From Actinacidiphila cocklensis (GTDB lineage Bacteria; Actinomycetota; Actinomycetes; Streptomycetales; Streptomycetaceae): a stretch of DNA of 64,000 nucleotides. Numbering within the stretch: position 1 is the stretch's first letter; the number at the start of each line of letters is the position of its first letter. The position numbers and the translations under genes were made by a program. Below the pieces are notes generated by a model. That model had not been told where the DNA came from and ran no database searches. It saw only the letters and a list, made by a program, of their open reading frames with translations. This document shows, one piece after another, positions 23,868-33,346 of the stretch. The stretch covers positions 1-64,000 of the forward strand of contig NZ_CAJSLV010000051.1 in NCBI RefSeq assembly GCF_907177275.1, written 5' to 3'.

Positions 23868-25292
23868 TCAGCCGCGGGAGACGCCGGAGGCAAGCGCGTC
23901 CAGAGCCGCCTGCGCGGCATCCGCGGAAGTCGTGCCCTGGGTCATGAAGGAGAACGCCAGGACGCGCCCCGCAGGGGTGACCGTCACCCCCGCGATCGTG
24001 TTCGTGCCGGTCAGCGTGCCGGTCTTCGCCCGGACGACCCCCGCACCGGGGCTCGCCGCGAAACGGGACGCGAGCGTGCCGGTGAAGGCCGCGACGGGAA
24101 GCCCGGCGAGGACCGGGCGCAGCTCGGGGTGGGCGGGGGACGCGGCCAGGGCGAGGATGCGGGTGAGCGTCGCGGGCGACAGCGCGTCGGTGTGGTCCAG
24201 GCCGCTCCCGTCGGCGAAGACGGCGTGCACGAGGGGCACGCCGTACTGCCGCAGCGCCGCCGCGATCGCCTTCGCGCCGCCCGCGAAGGAGGCCGGGTGG
24301 CCGGAGGCCAGGGCGACCTGCCGGGCCAGCGCCTCCGCGAGGTCGTTGTCGGAGTCGGTGAGCATCCGCTCGACCAGCTCGCTGACCGGCGCCGACTGGT
24401 GCACGGCGAGCCGCGTACCCCCGGCGCCGCGCGCGGGCGCGGGCCCGCCGGCCACGGTGATGCCGTGCGAGCGCAGCAGGGCCGCGAAGGACGTGGCCGC
24501 GGAGAGGGCCGGGTGGGTGGTGCGGGTCGCAGGCCCGCCGGTGCTGGCGTCGAGGCGGCCCTCGCGCACCATCAGCGCGGTGACCGGTGCGAGGTTCTCG
24601 TTGTAGCCGATGGGGTGCAGCACGGGACCTGAGTAGAGCGACGTGTCGTAGCCGAGCCGTACCGATGTGGTGCCGCGAGCGTGCAGCGCGGCCGCGGTGT
24701 CGGCGGCGAGCCGGTCGAGTTCGAGCGTCGGGTCGCCGCCGCCGACGAGCACGATGCGCCCGGGTCCGAGGGCGACGACGCTGGTCGCCAGGGTGCGGGA
24801 GCCGCCCAGGACACCGAGCGCGGCGGTGGCGGTGGCGAGCTTGGTGGTGGACGCGGGGGTGGAGGCGGTGCTCGGCCGGTGGGCGTAGAGCAGCTTCCCG
24901 GTGGTGACGTCTATCACCGCCCCGGTGCGTACCGTGCCCAGGCCGGGCGAGGCCATCAGCGGCCCGAGCCGGGCCGCGAGAGCCGCGGCGGTCTCCGGCG
25001 CCCCGCCGCCGGCCGCGGCCAGGACAGGCGCGGCGGAGGCGGCGGGCGGCGCGGCATAGGGCCGCGGCGACGCGGTCGCGGCGGACCGTACCGGCGCCTC
25101 GTGCCCGTCCCGGGCCGCGGCGAGTGACCGCTCGGCCTTACGCTGACCGCCGTCCCACGGTCCGGCCGCGGCCACCGCACCGGCGGCGACGACCGCGCCT
25201 ATTGCCGCGGATATCGCCACTACCTGCACATTCCTGCTGTGCGGCACCCCCGACCAGCCCCTTTCGCGACCACCCACTTGCGTGGGAGACAC
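23868..25292 (-). CDS. dacB: D-alanyl-D-alanine carboxypeptidase/endopeptidase (PBP4, DacB type)
   Basis: A 474-residue class C low-molecular-mass penicillin-binding protein that trims peptidoglycan stem peptides and cross-links. An N-terminal membrane anchor or signal (VVAISAAIGAVVAAGAVAAA) precedes an Ala-rich linker. Catalytic motifs are all present: S-T-T-K at 148-151 (PASTTKLATA), S-D-N (TDSDNDLAEALA) and K-T-G (RAKTGTLTGTNTIAG). Length fits the family. It is divergent from ppa, with 42 nt between starts. Confidence 0.92.
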   Translation of the reverse strand: MSPTQVGGRERGWSGVPHSRNVQVVAISAAIGAVVAAGAVAAAGPWDGGQRKAERSLAAARDGHEAPVRSAATASPRPYAAPPAASAAPVLAAAGGGAPETAAALAARLGPLMASPGLGTVRTGAVIDVTTGKLLYAHRPSTASTPASTTKLATATAALGVLGGSRTLATSVVALGPGRIVLVGGGDPTLELDRLAADTAAALHARGTTSVRLGYDTSLYSGPVLHPIGYNENLAPVTALMVREGRLDASTGGPATRTTHPALSAATSFAALLRSHGITVAGGPAPARGAGGTRLAVHQSAPVSELVERMLTDSDNDLAEALARQVALASGHPASFAGGAKAIAAALRQYGVPLVHAVFADGSGLDHTDALSPATLTRILALAASPAHPELRPVLAGLPVAAFTGTLASRFAASPGAGVVRAKTGTLTGTNTIAGVTVTPAGRVLAFSFMTQGTTSADAAQAALDALASGVSRG

Positions 25293-25334
25293 TTAATCAC
25301 CCGCAGTATGCGCTGATCATGGAGGAGTAGGGCC

Positions 25335-25829
25335 TTGGAGTTCGACGTCACGATCGAGATCCCGAAGGGTTCGCGGAACAAGTACGAGGTGGACCACGAG
25401 ACCGGTCGTATCCGCCTGGACCGCCGGCTCTTCACCTCGACCAGCTATCCCGCCGACTACGGCTTCATCGAGAACAGCCTGGGCCAGGACGGCGACCCGC
25501 TGGACGCGCTGGTCATCCTGGACGAGCCGACCTTCCCCGGCTGCCTGATCACCTGCCGCGCCATCGGCATGTTCCGCATGACCGACGAGGCCGGCGGCGA
25601 CGACAAGGTGCTGTGCGTGCCCGCGTCCGACCCGCGGGTGGAGCACCTGCGGGACATCCACCACGTGAGCGAGTTCGACCGGCTGGAGATCCAGCACTTC
25701 TTCGAGGTCTACAAGGACCTGGAGCCCGGCAAGTCCGTCGAGGGCGCCGACTGGGTCGGCCGCGCCGAGGCCGAGGCCGAGATCGAGGACTCGTTCCGCC
25801 GCCTCAAGGAGCACGGCCCGGGCCACTGA
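25335..25829 (+). CDS. ppa: Inorganic pyrophosphatase
   Basis: A 164-residue family I soluble pyrophosphatase, which hydrolyses PPi to drive biosynthesis. It starts at a TTG with a strong ribosome site (GGAGGAG, 25321-25327). Active-site segments are visible: [14 protein letters not shown] (substrate Lys/Arg/Tyr), [12 protein letters not shown], and DGDPLDALV with the metal-binding Asp cluster (DxDPxD). Length is normal for the actinobacterial hexameric enzyme. Confidence 0.96.
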   Translation: MEFDVTIEIPKGSRNKYEVDHETGRIRLDRRLFTSTSYPADYGFIENSLGQDGDPLDALVILDEPTFPGCLITCRAIGMFRMTDEAGGDDKVLCVPASDPRVEHLRDIHHVSEFDRLEIQHFFEVYKDLEPGKSVEGADWVGRAEAEAEIEDSFRRLKEHGPGH

Positions 25830-25854
25830 CGGCCGCAGCCGCCACGTACGCCCG

Positions 25855-25890
25855 AGGGGCGGGCCGGGGAATGTCCCCCGGCCCGCCCCT
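25855..25890 (+). terminator. Strong hairpin terminator after ppa
   Basis: A perfect 15-bp stem (AGGGGCGGGCCGGGG with CCCCGGCCCGCCCCT) and a 6-nt loop, 25 nt after the ppa stop; no T-tract. Confidence 0.8.
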
Positions 25891-25930
25891 CCGCCTTCTG
25901 CGCGGCGCCCCAAAGCGCGGACCGGCAACG

Positions 25931-25936
25931 TACCGT
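25931..25936 (+). promoter_or_regulatory. -10 box of a probable leaderless promoter (metalloprotease)
   Basis: TACCGT, 7 nt before the ATG at 25944. Confidence 0.45.
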
Positions 25937-25943
25937 GAGAGGC

Positions 25944-27140
25944 ATGACGAGCATCGGTGGAAGCGAGATGGTCGACTGGAACCTCGCCGTGGCGACGGCC
26001 CAGAGGCTGACGCGCCCTGGGCCTGAGGTGAGCCGGGACGAGGCCCGGGCGATCGTCGCCGAGCTGCGCGGGCACGCGCAGGAGTCGGAGGCGCACGTGC
26101 GGGGCTTCACCCGCATGTACGGCGACGGGGAGGTGCCGCCGCACGGCACCCCCGTACTGATCGTGGACCGGGCCGGCTGGGTCAAGGCGAACGTGGCGGG
26201 CTTCCGCGAGGTCCTCAAGCCGCTGCTGGTCAAGATGCAGGCGCGCAGGCCCGGCGGCGCGGGGGGTGCGGTGCTCGGCACGGTCGGCGGCAAGGTCACC
26301 GGCGTCGAGGTCGGGATGCTGCTGAGCTTCCTGTCCTCCCGGGTGCTCGGGCAGTACGAGACCTTCGCGCCGCCCAGCCGCGACATGCCGGCGGGTCCGG
26401 TCAAGCCGGGTCCCGGCGAGTCGCGGGCCGGCCGGCTGCTGCTGGTCGCGCCGAACATCGTGCAGGTCGAGCGGGAGCTGGACGTGGACCCGCACGACTT
26501 CCGGCTGTGGGTGTGCCTGCACGAGGAGACGCACCGCACGCAGTTCTCCGCGGTGCCGTGGCTGCGCGACCACATCGAGGGCGAGATCCAGTCGTTCCTG
26601 GGCGAGACCGACCTGGACGCGTCGACCGTGATCGAGCGGGTCAGGCAGGCCGTGCAGTCCTTCACCGGCGGCAACGGCGCCAAGGACCCGGCGGCGGAAG
26701 GGGCCGAGGAGCGGGCAGCGGCCGCCGACGCGCCTGACGACGGCCGCAGCCTGGTCGACCTGGTCCAGACGCCCACCCAGCGGGAGATCCTGGCCCGGCT
26801 GACCGGCGTGATGTCGCTGCTCGAAGGCCACGCCGACTACGTGATGGACGGTGTGGGACCCGACGTCGTGCCGAGCGTCGCGGAGATCCGCGAGAAGTTC
26901 AGCCGCCGCCGCGCCAACGGCGCCGGCCGCCTCGACCAGGCGCTGCGCCGGCTGCTCGGCCTGGACGCGAAGCTGCGGCAGTACCGCGACGGCGAGCGGT
27001 TCGTACGGGCGGTGGTCGACGAGGTCGGCATGGACGGCTTCAACAAGGTGTGGACGTCGCCCAACACGCTGCCCAGCAAGGCGGAGATCGGCAAGCCCGC
27101 GGAATGGGTCGCGCGGGTGCACCGGCGCTCCGACGGCTGA
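25944..27140 (+). CDS. Zinc-dependent metalloprotease of the DUF2342 family
   Basis: A 398-residue protein of the actinobacterial family once labelled coenzyme F420 biosynthesis-associated, now viewed as a zincin-like metalloprotease. The zinc motif HEETHRTQF (HExxH) lies at about residues 193-201, within a helix after FRLWVCL. Other family blocks are PNIVQVERELDVDPHDF and LEGHADYVMDGVG, the latter with a likely third ligand (Glu or His). The target is unknown. The location between ppa and tilS is conserved in streptomycetes. An in-frame GTG at 25935 is possible, but TACCGT at 25931 points to leaderless expression from 25944. Confidence 0.85.
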   Translation: MTSIGGSEMVDWNLAVATAQRLTRPGPEVSRDEARAIVAELRGHAQESEAHVRGFTRMYGDGEVPPHGTPVLIVDRAGWVKANVAGFREVLKPLLVKMQARRPGGAGGAVLGTVGGKVTGVEVGMLLSFLSSRVLGQYETFAPPSRDMPAGPVKPGPGESRAGRLLLVAPNIVQVERELDVDPHDFRLWVCLHEETHRTQFSAVPWLRDHIEGEIQSFLGETDLDASTVIERVRQAVQSFTGGNGAKDPAAEGAEERAAAADAPDDGRSLVDLVQTPTQREILARLTGVMSLLEGHADYVMDGVGPDVVPSVAEIREKFSRRRANGAGRLDQALRRLLGLDAKLRQYRDGERFVRAVVDEVGMDGFNKVWTSPNTLPSKAEIGKPAEWVARVHRRSDG

Positions 27141-27269
27141 CGAGCGAGCGCCGCAGTGGCCGGCCGAGGGACGAGGCCGTCCGCGGAGGGTGCGAGGAGG
27201 AAGACGGAGCGGTGAAGGGGTCGCCTGACGCTCTTTCACGCCCCCGGTTCACCCGTCCGAGGGACCGTA

Positions 27270-27338
27270 GACGCAGGGTAGGGCGTGCGATGCTCGGGTA
27301 ATGCCCAGAGTTCTGTCACCATCTGGATACCCTGCGTC
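27270..27338. promoter_or_regulatory. Long-range 11-bp inverted repeat in the tilS leader
   Basis: GACGCAGGGTA (27270-27280) and its exact complement TACCCTGCGTC (27328-27338) frame a 47-nt loop, about 60-130 nt before the tilS ATG. It could be an RNA stem in the leader or a pair of protein half-sites. No known riboswitch consensus fits. Confidence 0.4.
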
Positions 27339-27399
27339 ATCTCCTCTCGTCGATCCTGCTCACCGCAGCCTTCACAGCCTCCTCAGGAGGGAACCGGAC

Positions 27400-28395
27400 A
27401 TGGGACCCCACCCCACGGTCGCGGCGATACGCCTGGCGGTCCGCCGCGTCCTGCACGACGTCCTCAGCTCGTCCGCAGAACCGCACCCCGTGGTGCTCGC
27501 CGCGTGCAGCGGCGGCGCCGACTCCATGGCGCTGGCCGCCGCCCTCGCCTTCGAGGCGCCGCGGCTCGGCGTCAGGGCCGGCGCGGTCACCGTCGACCAC
27601 GGCCTGCAGGACGGCTCCGCCGTCCGCGCGCAGGAAGTGGCAGGACGGCTGCGCGCGCTCGGCCTGGACCCGGTGGACGCGGTCGGTGTGACCGTCGGCC
27701 GCCAGGGCGGCCCCGAGGCCGCGGCCCGCGACGCCCGCTACGCGGCACTCGACGCCGCCGCCGACCGGCGCGGCGCGGCGGCCGTACTGCTCGGCCACAC
27801 CCGCGACGACCAGGCAGAAACGGTGCTGCTCGGGCTCGCCCGCGGCTCCGGTATCCGCTCGCTTTCCGGCATGGCCGCGGTCTCCGGGGCCGGCGGCCGC
27901 TACCGGCGGCCCTTCCTGCTGCTGGACCGCGACACCGTGCGCCAGGGCTGCCTGGCCCAGGGCATCACGGTCTGGGAGGACCCGCACAACCACGACCCCG
28001 CCTACACCCGCTCCCGGGTCAGGCACGAGGCGCTGCCGGTGCTGGAGAAGTCGCTCGGCAAGGGCGTCGTCGAGGCGCTGGCCCGTACCGCCCAGCTCTC
28101 CAGGGACGACGCCGACGCGCTCGACCAGTGGGCGGCCGACGCCCAGGCGGACGCGGCGGGCGACGACGGCAGCCTGGACGTGCGCCGGCTGGCGACGCTG
28201 CCGGCGGCGGTGCGCCGCCGGGTGCTGCGCAGGACGGCGATCGCGGCCGGGTCACCGCCGGGCTTCCTCTTCGCCCGGCACATCGAGGAGGTGGACCGCC
28301 TGGTCACCGGCTGGCACGGGCAGAAGGCGCTCAACCTGCCGGGCGGCGTCGCCGTACTGCGGGCCAATGGCAGACTGGTGTTCTCGCCGTCGTAG
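27400..28395 (+). CDS. tilS: tRNA(Ile)-lysidine synthetase
   Basis: A 331-residue enzyme that attaches lysine to C34 of the CAU-anticodon tRNA(Ile), changing it to read AUA. The PP-loop ATP-binding motif is [11 protein letters not shown] (S37-GGADS). [20 protein letters not shown] and [19 protein letters not shown] match the catalytic and RNA-contact segments. I start at the ATG at 27400 (ribosome site CAGGAGGG at 27384); the frame is open further upstream. It is followed by hpt, the order kept in many Gram-positives (tilS-hpt-ftsH). Confidence 0.93.
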   Translation: MGPHPTVAAIRLAVRRVLHDVLSSSAEPHPVVLAACSGGADSMALAAALAFEAPRLGVRAGAVTVDHGLQDGSAVRAQEVAGRLRALGLDPVDAVGVTVGRQGGPEAAARDARYAALDAAADRRGAAAVLLGHTRDDQAETVLLGLARGSGIRSLSGMAAVSGAGGRYRRPFLLLDRDTVRQGCLAQGITVWEDPHNHDPAYTRSRVRHEALPVLEKSLGKGVVEALARTAQLSRDDADALDQWAADAQADAAGDDGSLDVRRLATLPAAVRRRVLRRTAIAAGSPPGFLFARHIEEVDRLVTGWHGQKALNLPGGVAVLRANGRLVFSPS

Positions 28396-28426
28396 AGGCG
28401 CCGGCGTGGACCCGAGCAGCTGAGGG

Positions 28427-28993
28427 ATGTACCAGGCAGTGAACGAGATCGACATGGGCACCGACCTGGAGAAAGTACTCATCTCCAAGGCAGAGATCGA
28501 CGCCAAGCTGGTGGAGCTGGCTGCGGAGATCGACCGGGACTACGCGGGTAAGGACCTGCTGATCGTGGGGGTGCTCAAGGGCGCCGTCATGGTCATGGCG
28601 GACCTGGCCCGCGCCCTGTCGAGCGAGGTCACCATGGACTGGATGGCGGTGTCCTCCTACGGCGCCGGCACCAAGTCCTCCGGCGTGGTGCGCATCCTCA
28701 AGGACCTCGACACCGACATCGCCGGCCGGGACGTGCTGATCGTCGAGGACATCATCGACTCGGGCCTGACGCTCTCCTGGCTCATCAGCAACCTCGGCTC
28801 GCGCGGCCCGGCCTCCCTGGAGGTCTGCACTCTGCTGCGCAAGCCCGAGGCGGCCAAGGTCGAGATCGACGTGAAGTACACCGGCTTCGAGATTCCCAGC
28901 GAATTCGTCGTCGGTTACGGCCTGGACTATGCCGAGAAGTACCGGAATCTGCCCTTCGTCGGGACGCTCGCCCCGCACGTCTACGGCGGCTGA
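28427..28993 (+). CDS. hpt: Hypoxanthine phosphoribosyltransferase
   Basis: About 188 residues. This purine-salvage enzyme converts hypoxanthine or guanine plus PRPP to IMP or GMP. The PRPP-binding motif is VLIVEDIIDSGLTLSW; LIVGVLKGAVMVMADL and DWMAVSSYG are the other active-site loops; FVVGYGLDYAEKYRNLP is the base-binding end. The ATG at 28427 directly abuts GAGGG, so the true start may be the in-frame GTG at 28439 or the ATG at 28454. It lies 31 nt after tilS and upstream of ftsH. Confidence 0.95.
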   Translation: MYQAVNEIDMGTDLEKVLISKAEIDAKLVELAAEIDRDYAGKDLLIVGVLKGAVMVMADLARALSSEVTMDWMAVSSYGAGTKSSGVVRILKDLDTDIAGRDVLIVEDIIDSGLTLSWLISNLGSRGPASLEVCTLLRKPEAAKVEIDVKYTGFEIPSEFVVGYGLDYAEKYRNLPFVGTLAPHVYGG

Positions 28994-29204
28994 CCGCCGC
29001 CCGGGCGGGCACAGGGAACCGATGGCACTTTCCCAGCGTTGGAGCAGGGGAAAGCGGGTTGGTTAACAGTCGGCGGCGCCCTCGGGTGACAATGCTGGGG
29101 TACCGTCCGAAGGTCGGGTCATTACAACACCGGATGCATGCGCCGCCAGCAGGCGGCGGTGCCTCACTGTGGCAGGAGGGACGGGGCGGTTTCGCCCCGC
29201 ATGG

Positions 29205-31259
29205 ATGGACGTGAAGCGCTATTTCCGTGGGCCAGTGATGTGGATCGTGCTGGTTGTCCTCGCTGTGATCGTGTTGATGCAGGTCGTCGGGTCTGGCGGC
29301 GGCTACAAGACGGTGGACACCGGCGCGGTTCTGCATGCGATCGACACCAACCAGGCCAAATCAGCCGAGCTGACCACCGGAGACGACAACTCCATCAAGG
29401 TCCAGCTCAAAGACGGCGTGAAGATCGAGGGCAGCTCCAAGGTCAGGGCCAGCTACATCGGCGACCAGGGTGCCGCGATCGCCGCCGACCTGCAGCGGAT
29501 CGTGGACGGTCAGGTCAAGGGAGTCCAGCTCCCCGACAAGTACACCGTCTCGCAGTCCAAGCAGAACGCCTTCCTCGGCATTCTGCTGTCGCTGCTGCCC
29601 TTCGTCCTGATCGTGGTGGTCTTCCTCTTCCTGATGAACCAGATGCAGGGCGGCGGTTCGCGCGTCATGCAGTTCGGGAAGTCCAAGGCCAAGCTGATCA
29701 CCAAGGACACCCCCAAGACGACGTTCTCGGACGTCGCGGGCTGTGACGAGGCGGTGGAGGAGCTCCAGGAGATCAAGGAGTTCCTGCAGGAGCCGGCCAA
29801 GTTCCAGGCCGTCGGCGCCAAGATCCCCAAGGGCGTGCTGCTGTACGGCCGCCCTGGTACCGGCAAGACGCTGCTCGCGCGGGCCGTCGCCGGTGAGGCG
29901 GGCGTGCCGTTCTACTCGATCTCCGGTTCCGACTTCGTCGAGATGTTCGTCGGTGTCGGCGCCAGCCGGGTCCGCGACCTGTTCGAGCAGGCCAAGGCCA
30001 ACGCACCGGCCATCGTCTTCGTCGACGAGATCGACGCCGTCGGCCGGCACCGCGGTGCGGGCCTCGGCGGCGGGCACGACGAGCGTGAGCAGACCCTCAA
30101 CCAGCTGCTGGTCGAGATGGACGGCTTCGACGTGAAGGGCGGCGTGATCCTGATCGCCGCCACGAACCGGCCCGACATCCTGGACCCGGCGCTGCTGCGC
30201 CCGGGCCGCTTCGACCGGCAGATCGCGGTCGACCCGCCGGACCTTCAGGGCCGTCTGGAGATCCTCACGGTCCACCAGAAGGGCAAGCCGATCGCGCCGG
30301 ACGTCGACCTGATGGCCGTCGCCCGCCGCACGCCGGGCTTCACCGGTGCGGACCTGAGCAACGTGCTGAACGAGGCCGCGCTGCTCACCGCCCGCGGCGA
30401 CAAGAAGCTGATCGACAACGGCGTGCTGGACGAGGCCATCGACCGCGTCGTGGCCGGGCCGCAGAAGCGCACCCGCATCATGTCGGACAAGGAGAAGAAG
30501 ATCACCGCGTACCACGAGGGCGGACACGCCCTGGTCGCGGCGGCCTCGCCCAACTCCGACCCGGTGCACAAGGTGACGATCCTGTCCCGCGGCCGCGCCC
30601 TGGGCTACACGATGGTGCTGCCCGACGAGGACAAGTACTCGACCACGCGCAACGAGATGCTCGACCAGCTCGCCTACATGATGGGCGGCCGGGCGGCGGA
30701 GGAACTGGTCTTCCACGACCCGACCACCGGCGCGTCCAACGACATCGAGAAGGCCACCACCACGGCCCGCGCGATGGTCACCCAGTACGGCATGACCGAG
30801 CGGCTGGGAGCGATCAAGTTCGGCTCCAGCGACTCCGAGCCCTTCCTCGGACGTGAGATGGGCCACCAGCGCGACTACTCGGAAGAGGTCGCCGGGCTGG
30901 TGGACGAGGAGGTCAAGAAGCTGATCGAGACGGCGCACAACGAGGCCTGGGAGATCCTGGTCGAGAACCGCGACGTCCTGGACAACCTCGTGCTGGCCCT
31001 GCTGGAGCGGGAGACGCTGAACAAGGAGGAGATCGCCGAGATCTTCGCCCCGATCGTGAAGCGCCCGCCGCGTCCGGCCTGGACCGGTTCCGCCCGGCGT
31101 ACGCCGTCCACCCGTCCCCCGGTGCTCTCGCCGAAGGAGCTGGCGCTGACCAACGGCAGCCAGCAGCCCTCCAACGGCAACGGCCCGGCGGCGATCACGA
31201 CGACGAAGCCGCCCGTGGAGCCCGTCGACCTGCCCGAGGACGGCAGGAACGACAGCTGA
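29205..31259 (+). CDS. ftsH: ATP-dependent zinc metalloprotease FtsH
   Basis: A 684-residue membrane AAA+ protease that degrades membrane and regulatory proteins. Two membrane helices ([17 protein letters not shown] near 10-26; [20 protein letters not shown] near 119-138) flank the external domain. The AAA module has Walker [12 protein letters not shown], second region of homology [19 protein letters not shown], and the zinc site HEGGH. Walker A reads GRPGTGKT (215-222) where nearly all FtsH have GPPGTGKT; Lys and Thr are intact. Homologues start at MDVKRYF, hence the ATG at 29205; a GTG at 29169 is in frame. A GC hairpin (29141-29158) lies in the leader. Confidence 0.96.
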   Translation: MDVKRYFRGPVMWIVLVVLAVIVLMQVVGSGGGYKTVDTGAVLHAIDTNQAKSAELTTGDDNSIKVQLKDGVKIEGSSKVRASYIGDQGAAIAADLQRIVDGQVKGVQLPDKYTVSQSKQNAFLGILLSLLPFVLIVVVFLFLMNQMQGGGSRVMQFGKSKAKLITKDTPKTTFSDVAGCDEAVEELQEIKEFLQEPAKFQAVGAKIPKGVLLYGRPGTGKTLLARAVAGEAGVPFYSISGSDFVEMFVGVGASRVRDLFEQAKANAPAIVFVDEIDAVGRHRGAGLGGGHDEREQTLNQLLVEMDGFDVKGGVILIAATNRPDILDPALLRPGRFDRQIAVDPPDLQGRLEILTVHQKGKPIAPDVDLMAVARRTPGFTGADLSNVLNEAALLTARGDKKLIDNGVLDEAIDRVVAGPQKRTRIMSDKEKKITAYHEGGHALVAAASPNSDPVHKVTILSRGRALGYTMVLPDEDKYSTTRNEMLDQLAYMMGGRAAEELVFHDPTTGASNDIEKATTTARAMVTQYGMTERLGAIKFGSSDSEPFLGREMGHQRDYSEEVAGLVDEEVKKLIETAHNEAWEILVENRDVLDNLVLALLERETLNKEEIAEIFAPIVKRPPRPAWTGSARRTPSTRPPVLSPKELALTNGSQQPSNGNGPAAITTTKPPVEPVDLPEDGRNDS

Positions 31260-31290
31260 CAAGCCGCAGGTCCGGGAGCCTCCCGGAATG

Positions 31291-31334
31291 AAGGCCGCGG
31301 TCCCGGGGTTTTACCCTGTGGCCGCGGCCTTTTG
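31291..31334 (+). terminator. Intrinsic terminator of the ftsH transcript
   Basis: AAGGCCGCGG (31291-31300) pairs with CCGCGGCCTT (31322-31331) and is followed by TTTTGTTGT: one of the few classical stem-plus-T-tract terminators in the window. Confidence 0.85.
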
Positions 31335-31381
31335 TTGTCGCGGCTCCCGGCCGACCGCACCAGCAGCAGGAACGAGGCACC

Positions 31382-31990
31382 ATGACCGACCCCGTGACAC
31401 TCGACGGCGAGGGCCGGATCTCCGAGTTCGACGAGAAGCGGGCCGCCGCGGCCGTCCGCGAGCTGCTGCTCGCCGTCGGTGAGGACCCCGACCGCGAGGG
31501 CCTGCGCGAGACCCCGAACCGGGTGGCCCGGGCCTACCGGGAGATCTTCTCCGGGCTGTGGCAGGAGCCCGAGGACGTGCTGACCACCACCTTCGACCTC
31601 GGGCACGACGAGATGGTGCTGGTCAAGGACATCGAGGTGATGTCCTCCTGCGAGCACCACCTGGTGCCCTTCGTGGGCGTCGCGCACGTCGGCTACATCC
31701 CCTCCACCAGCGGCAAGATCACCGGCCTGTCGAAGCTGGCCCGGCTGGTCGACGTCTACGCCCGCCGCCCGCAGGTGCAGGAACGTCTCACCACGCAGAT
31801 CGCCGACGCGCTGATGCGGATACTGGAGCCGCGCGGGGTGATCGTGGTCGTCGAGTGCGAGCACATGTGCATGACCATGCGGGGCGTCCGCAAGCCCGGG
31901 GCCAAGACGATCACCTCCGCGGTGCGCGGCCAGCTCCGCGACCCGGCCACCCGCGCCGAGGCGATGAGCCTGATCATCGGCCGCGGCTGA
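31382..31990 (+). CDS. folE: GTP cyclohydrolase I
   Basis: A 202-residue enzyme, first step of folate biosynthesis (GTP to dihydroneopterin triphosphate). Zinc ligands are visible in [11 protein letters not shown] and [26 protein letters not shown] and the C-terminal [13 protein letters not shown] are family hallmarks. The length is normal for the short bacterial type I enzyme. It is separated from ftsH by a strong terminator, so it has its own promoter. The rest of the folate pathway (folP, folB, folK) is 3.2 kb downstream in the same direction. Confidence 0.97.
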   Translation: MTDPVTLDGEGRISEFDEKRAAAAVRELLLAVGEDPDREGLRETPNRVARAYREIFSGLWQEPEDVLTTTFDLGHDEMVLVKDIEVMSSCEHHLVPFVGVAHVGYIPSTSGKITGLSKLARLVDVYARRPQVQERLTTQIADALMRILEPRGVIVVVECEHMCMTMRGVRKPGAKTITSAVRGQLRDPATRAEAMSLIIGRG

Positions 31991-32015
31991 GCGGCCCCGC
32001 CGGCGGCCGCGGCCG

Positions 32016-33134
32016 CTACGACGGGGCGAGGTGGGCACTGAGCCACTCCAGCGCCGGCGGGATCTCCCGCGCCCAGGTCGTGAAGTTGTGGCCGCCGCTG
32101 GGCAGGATGATCGACGAGACGCGGGTCGGGCCGTGGCCGGCCAGTGCGATGAAGCGCAGGGTCGCCCGGTAGTTGCGCTCGCCGTGCCGGCTGCTGGTCA
32201 CCAGCAGGTCCACCGGCGGGTGCGGGAGGTGCCCCAGGCGCCACATCAGGTCGTCGGAAGCGCGGCGGGCGGGACTGCCGCCGTAGAGGTCCCCGGTCGT
32301 CGCGTCCTCGGGGGCGCCGTAGTCCGCCGACAGGCCCACCGCGGCGCCGTACGAGCCCGGGTTCCGCAGAGCGAGCTTGAGGGCGCAGTAGCCGCCCGTG
32401 GAGTCGCCGATGACGCCCCAGCTCGCCGCGCCCGCGCCGATCCGGTAGCGGGCCGCCAGTGACCTTCGCAGGTCGGTGGCGAAGAACGTCTCGGTCCGCG
32501 GCCCGCCCGGCACGTCCGTGCACTCCGTGTCGCGCGGCGGCGCCACGGTGGGCCGCATCATCACCAGGATCATCGGCCGGGCGGCGCCGCGCCGTACCTG
32601 CCCCGCGGCGACCACCGGGTACTTCAGCTTCTTGAACAGCGCCTCGGCCGTGCCCGGGTAGCCGGTGAGCACGAGCGCGGCCGGGAAGCGGCGGTGCGGG
32701 TGCGCGAAGTACTGCGGCGGCAGGTAGACGTACGCCGTCGTCGTGATGCCCGAAAGGCCGCCGCCGAGGGCGATCTTCTGGATCTGGCCGCCGAGCCGCG
32801 GCACCGAGCCGCCCGCGACGTTGACGTGCAGGGTGGCGAGCACCCGCAGCGCCCCCTCGGCCGGCGAGCCCGCCGCGTGGTCGACGACGACGCCCGGGGT
32901 GGTCTCCAGGCCGAAGAGGTCGGCCCAGGAGGCGTAGAACCCGAAGGAGTAGTTCGCCGCCAGGCCCAGCGCGGCGACCAGCGCCAGCTGGGTCGCCAGC
33001 AGCGCCCCGACCCTGCCCAGCACCGGCAGCAGGCCCCGTCCGGCCAGCCGCGGCCACAGCCACACCGTGGCCGCGAACAGCGCCAGGGCGAGCAGAGCGG
33101 CGGCCAGCAGCACCTTCTTACTCGTGAGACCCAT
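32016..33134 (-). CDS. Membrane-anchored esterase family protein (antigen 85-like fold)
   Basis: 372 residues. Two hydrophobic helices at the N-terminus (VLLAAALLALALFAATVWLW and a second at about 43-62) anchor an extracytoplasmic alpha/beta hydrolase. The nucleophile elbow is VIGDSTGGYCAL (G-D-S-T-G) and the catalytic His is in LPSGGHNFTTW; DLRRSLAARYRI is typical of the esterase D/antigen 85 group. It may act on a cell-wall or acyl-ester substrate. It is convergent with folE and divergent from the MprF-like gene. Confidence 0.85.
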   Translation of the reverse strand: MGLTSKKVLLAAALLALALFAATVWLWPRLAGRGLLPVLGRVGALLATQLALVAALGLAANYSFGFYASWADLFGLETTPGVVVDHAAGSPAEGALRVLATLHVNVAGGSVPRLGGQIQKIALGGGLSGITTTAYVYLPPQYFAHPHRRFPAALVLTGYPGTAEALFKKLKYPVVAAGQVRRGAARPMILVMMRPTVAPPRDTECTDVPGGPRTETFFATDLRRSLAARYRIGAGAASWGVIGDSTGGYCALKLALRNPGSYGAAVGLSADYGAPEDATTGDLYGGSPARRASDDLMWRLGHLPHPPVDLLVTSSRHGERNYRATLRFIALAGHGPTRVSSIILPSGGHNFTTWAREIPPALEWLSAHLAPS

Positions 33135-33346
33135 GTCGGCAGGTGTACTTTCTGCGTCGGCGTCCAGTTGCGCCGCCCGGGAAGGAACCCGGACGGCAGA
33201 GTTCGCGTCCTAGAGGGCGCAAATTCTTCGTACTGGAGCAGATTGCGGGACATTCCCGTGATTTCCGGTGATGCTGTGGTTTGGGTGACCCATGTCTGTG
33301 CTGCTAGAGGCTGAAAGCCCGGCCCGGGTTCCGTCGGCGGTGGACG

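Noticed and set aside
29063..29093. Promoter TTAACA / GACAAT upstream of ftsH
   Set aside because: Spacing of 19 nt is too long and the -10 is poor; not strong enough to list.
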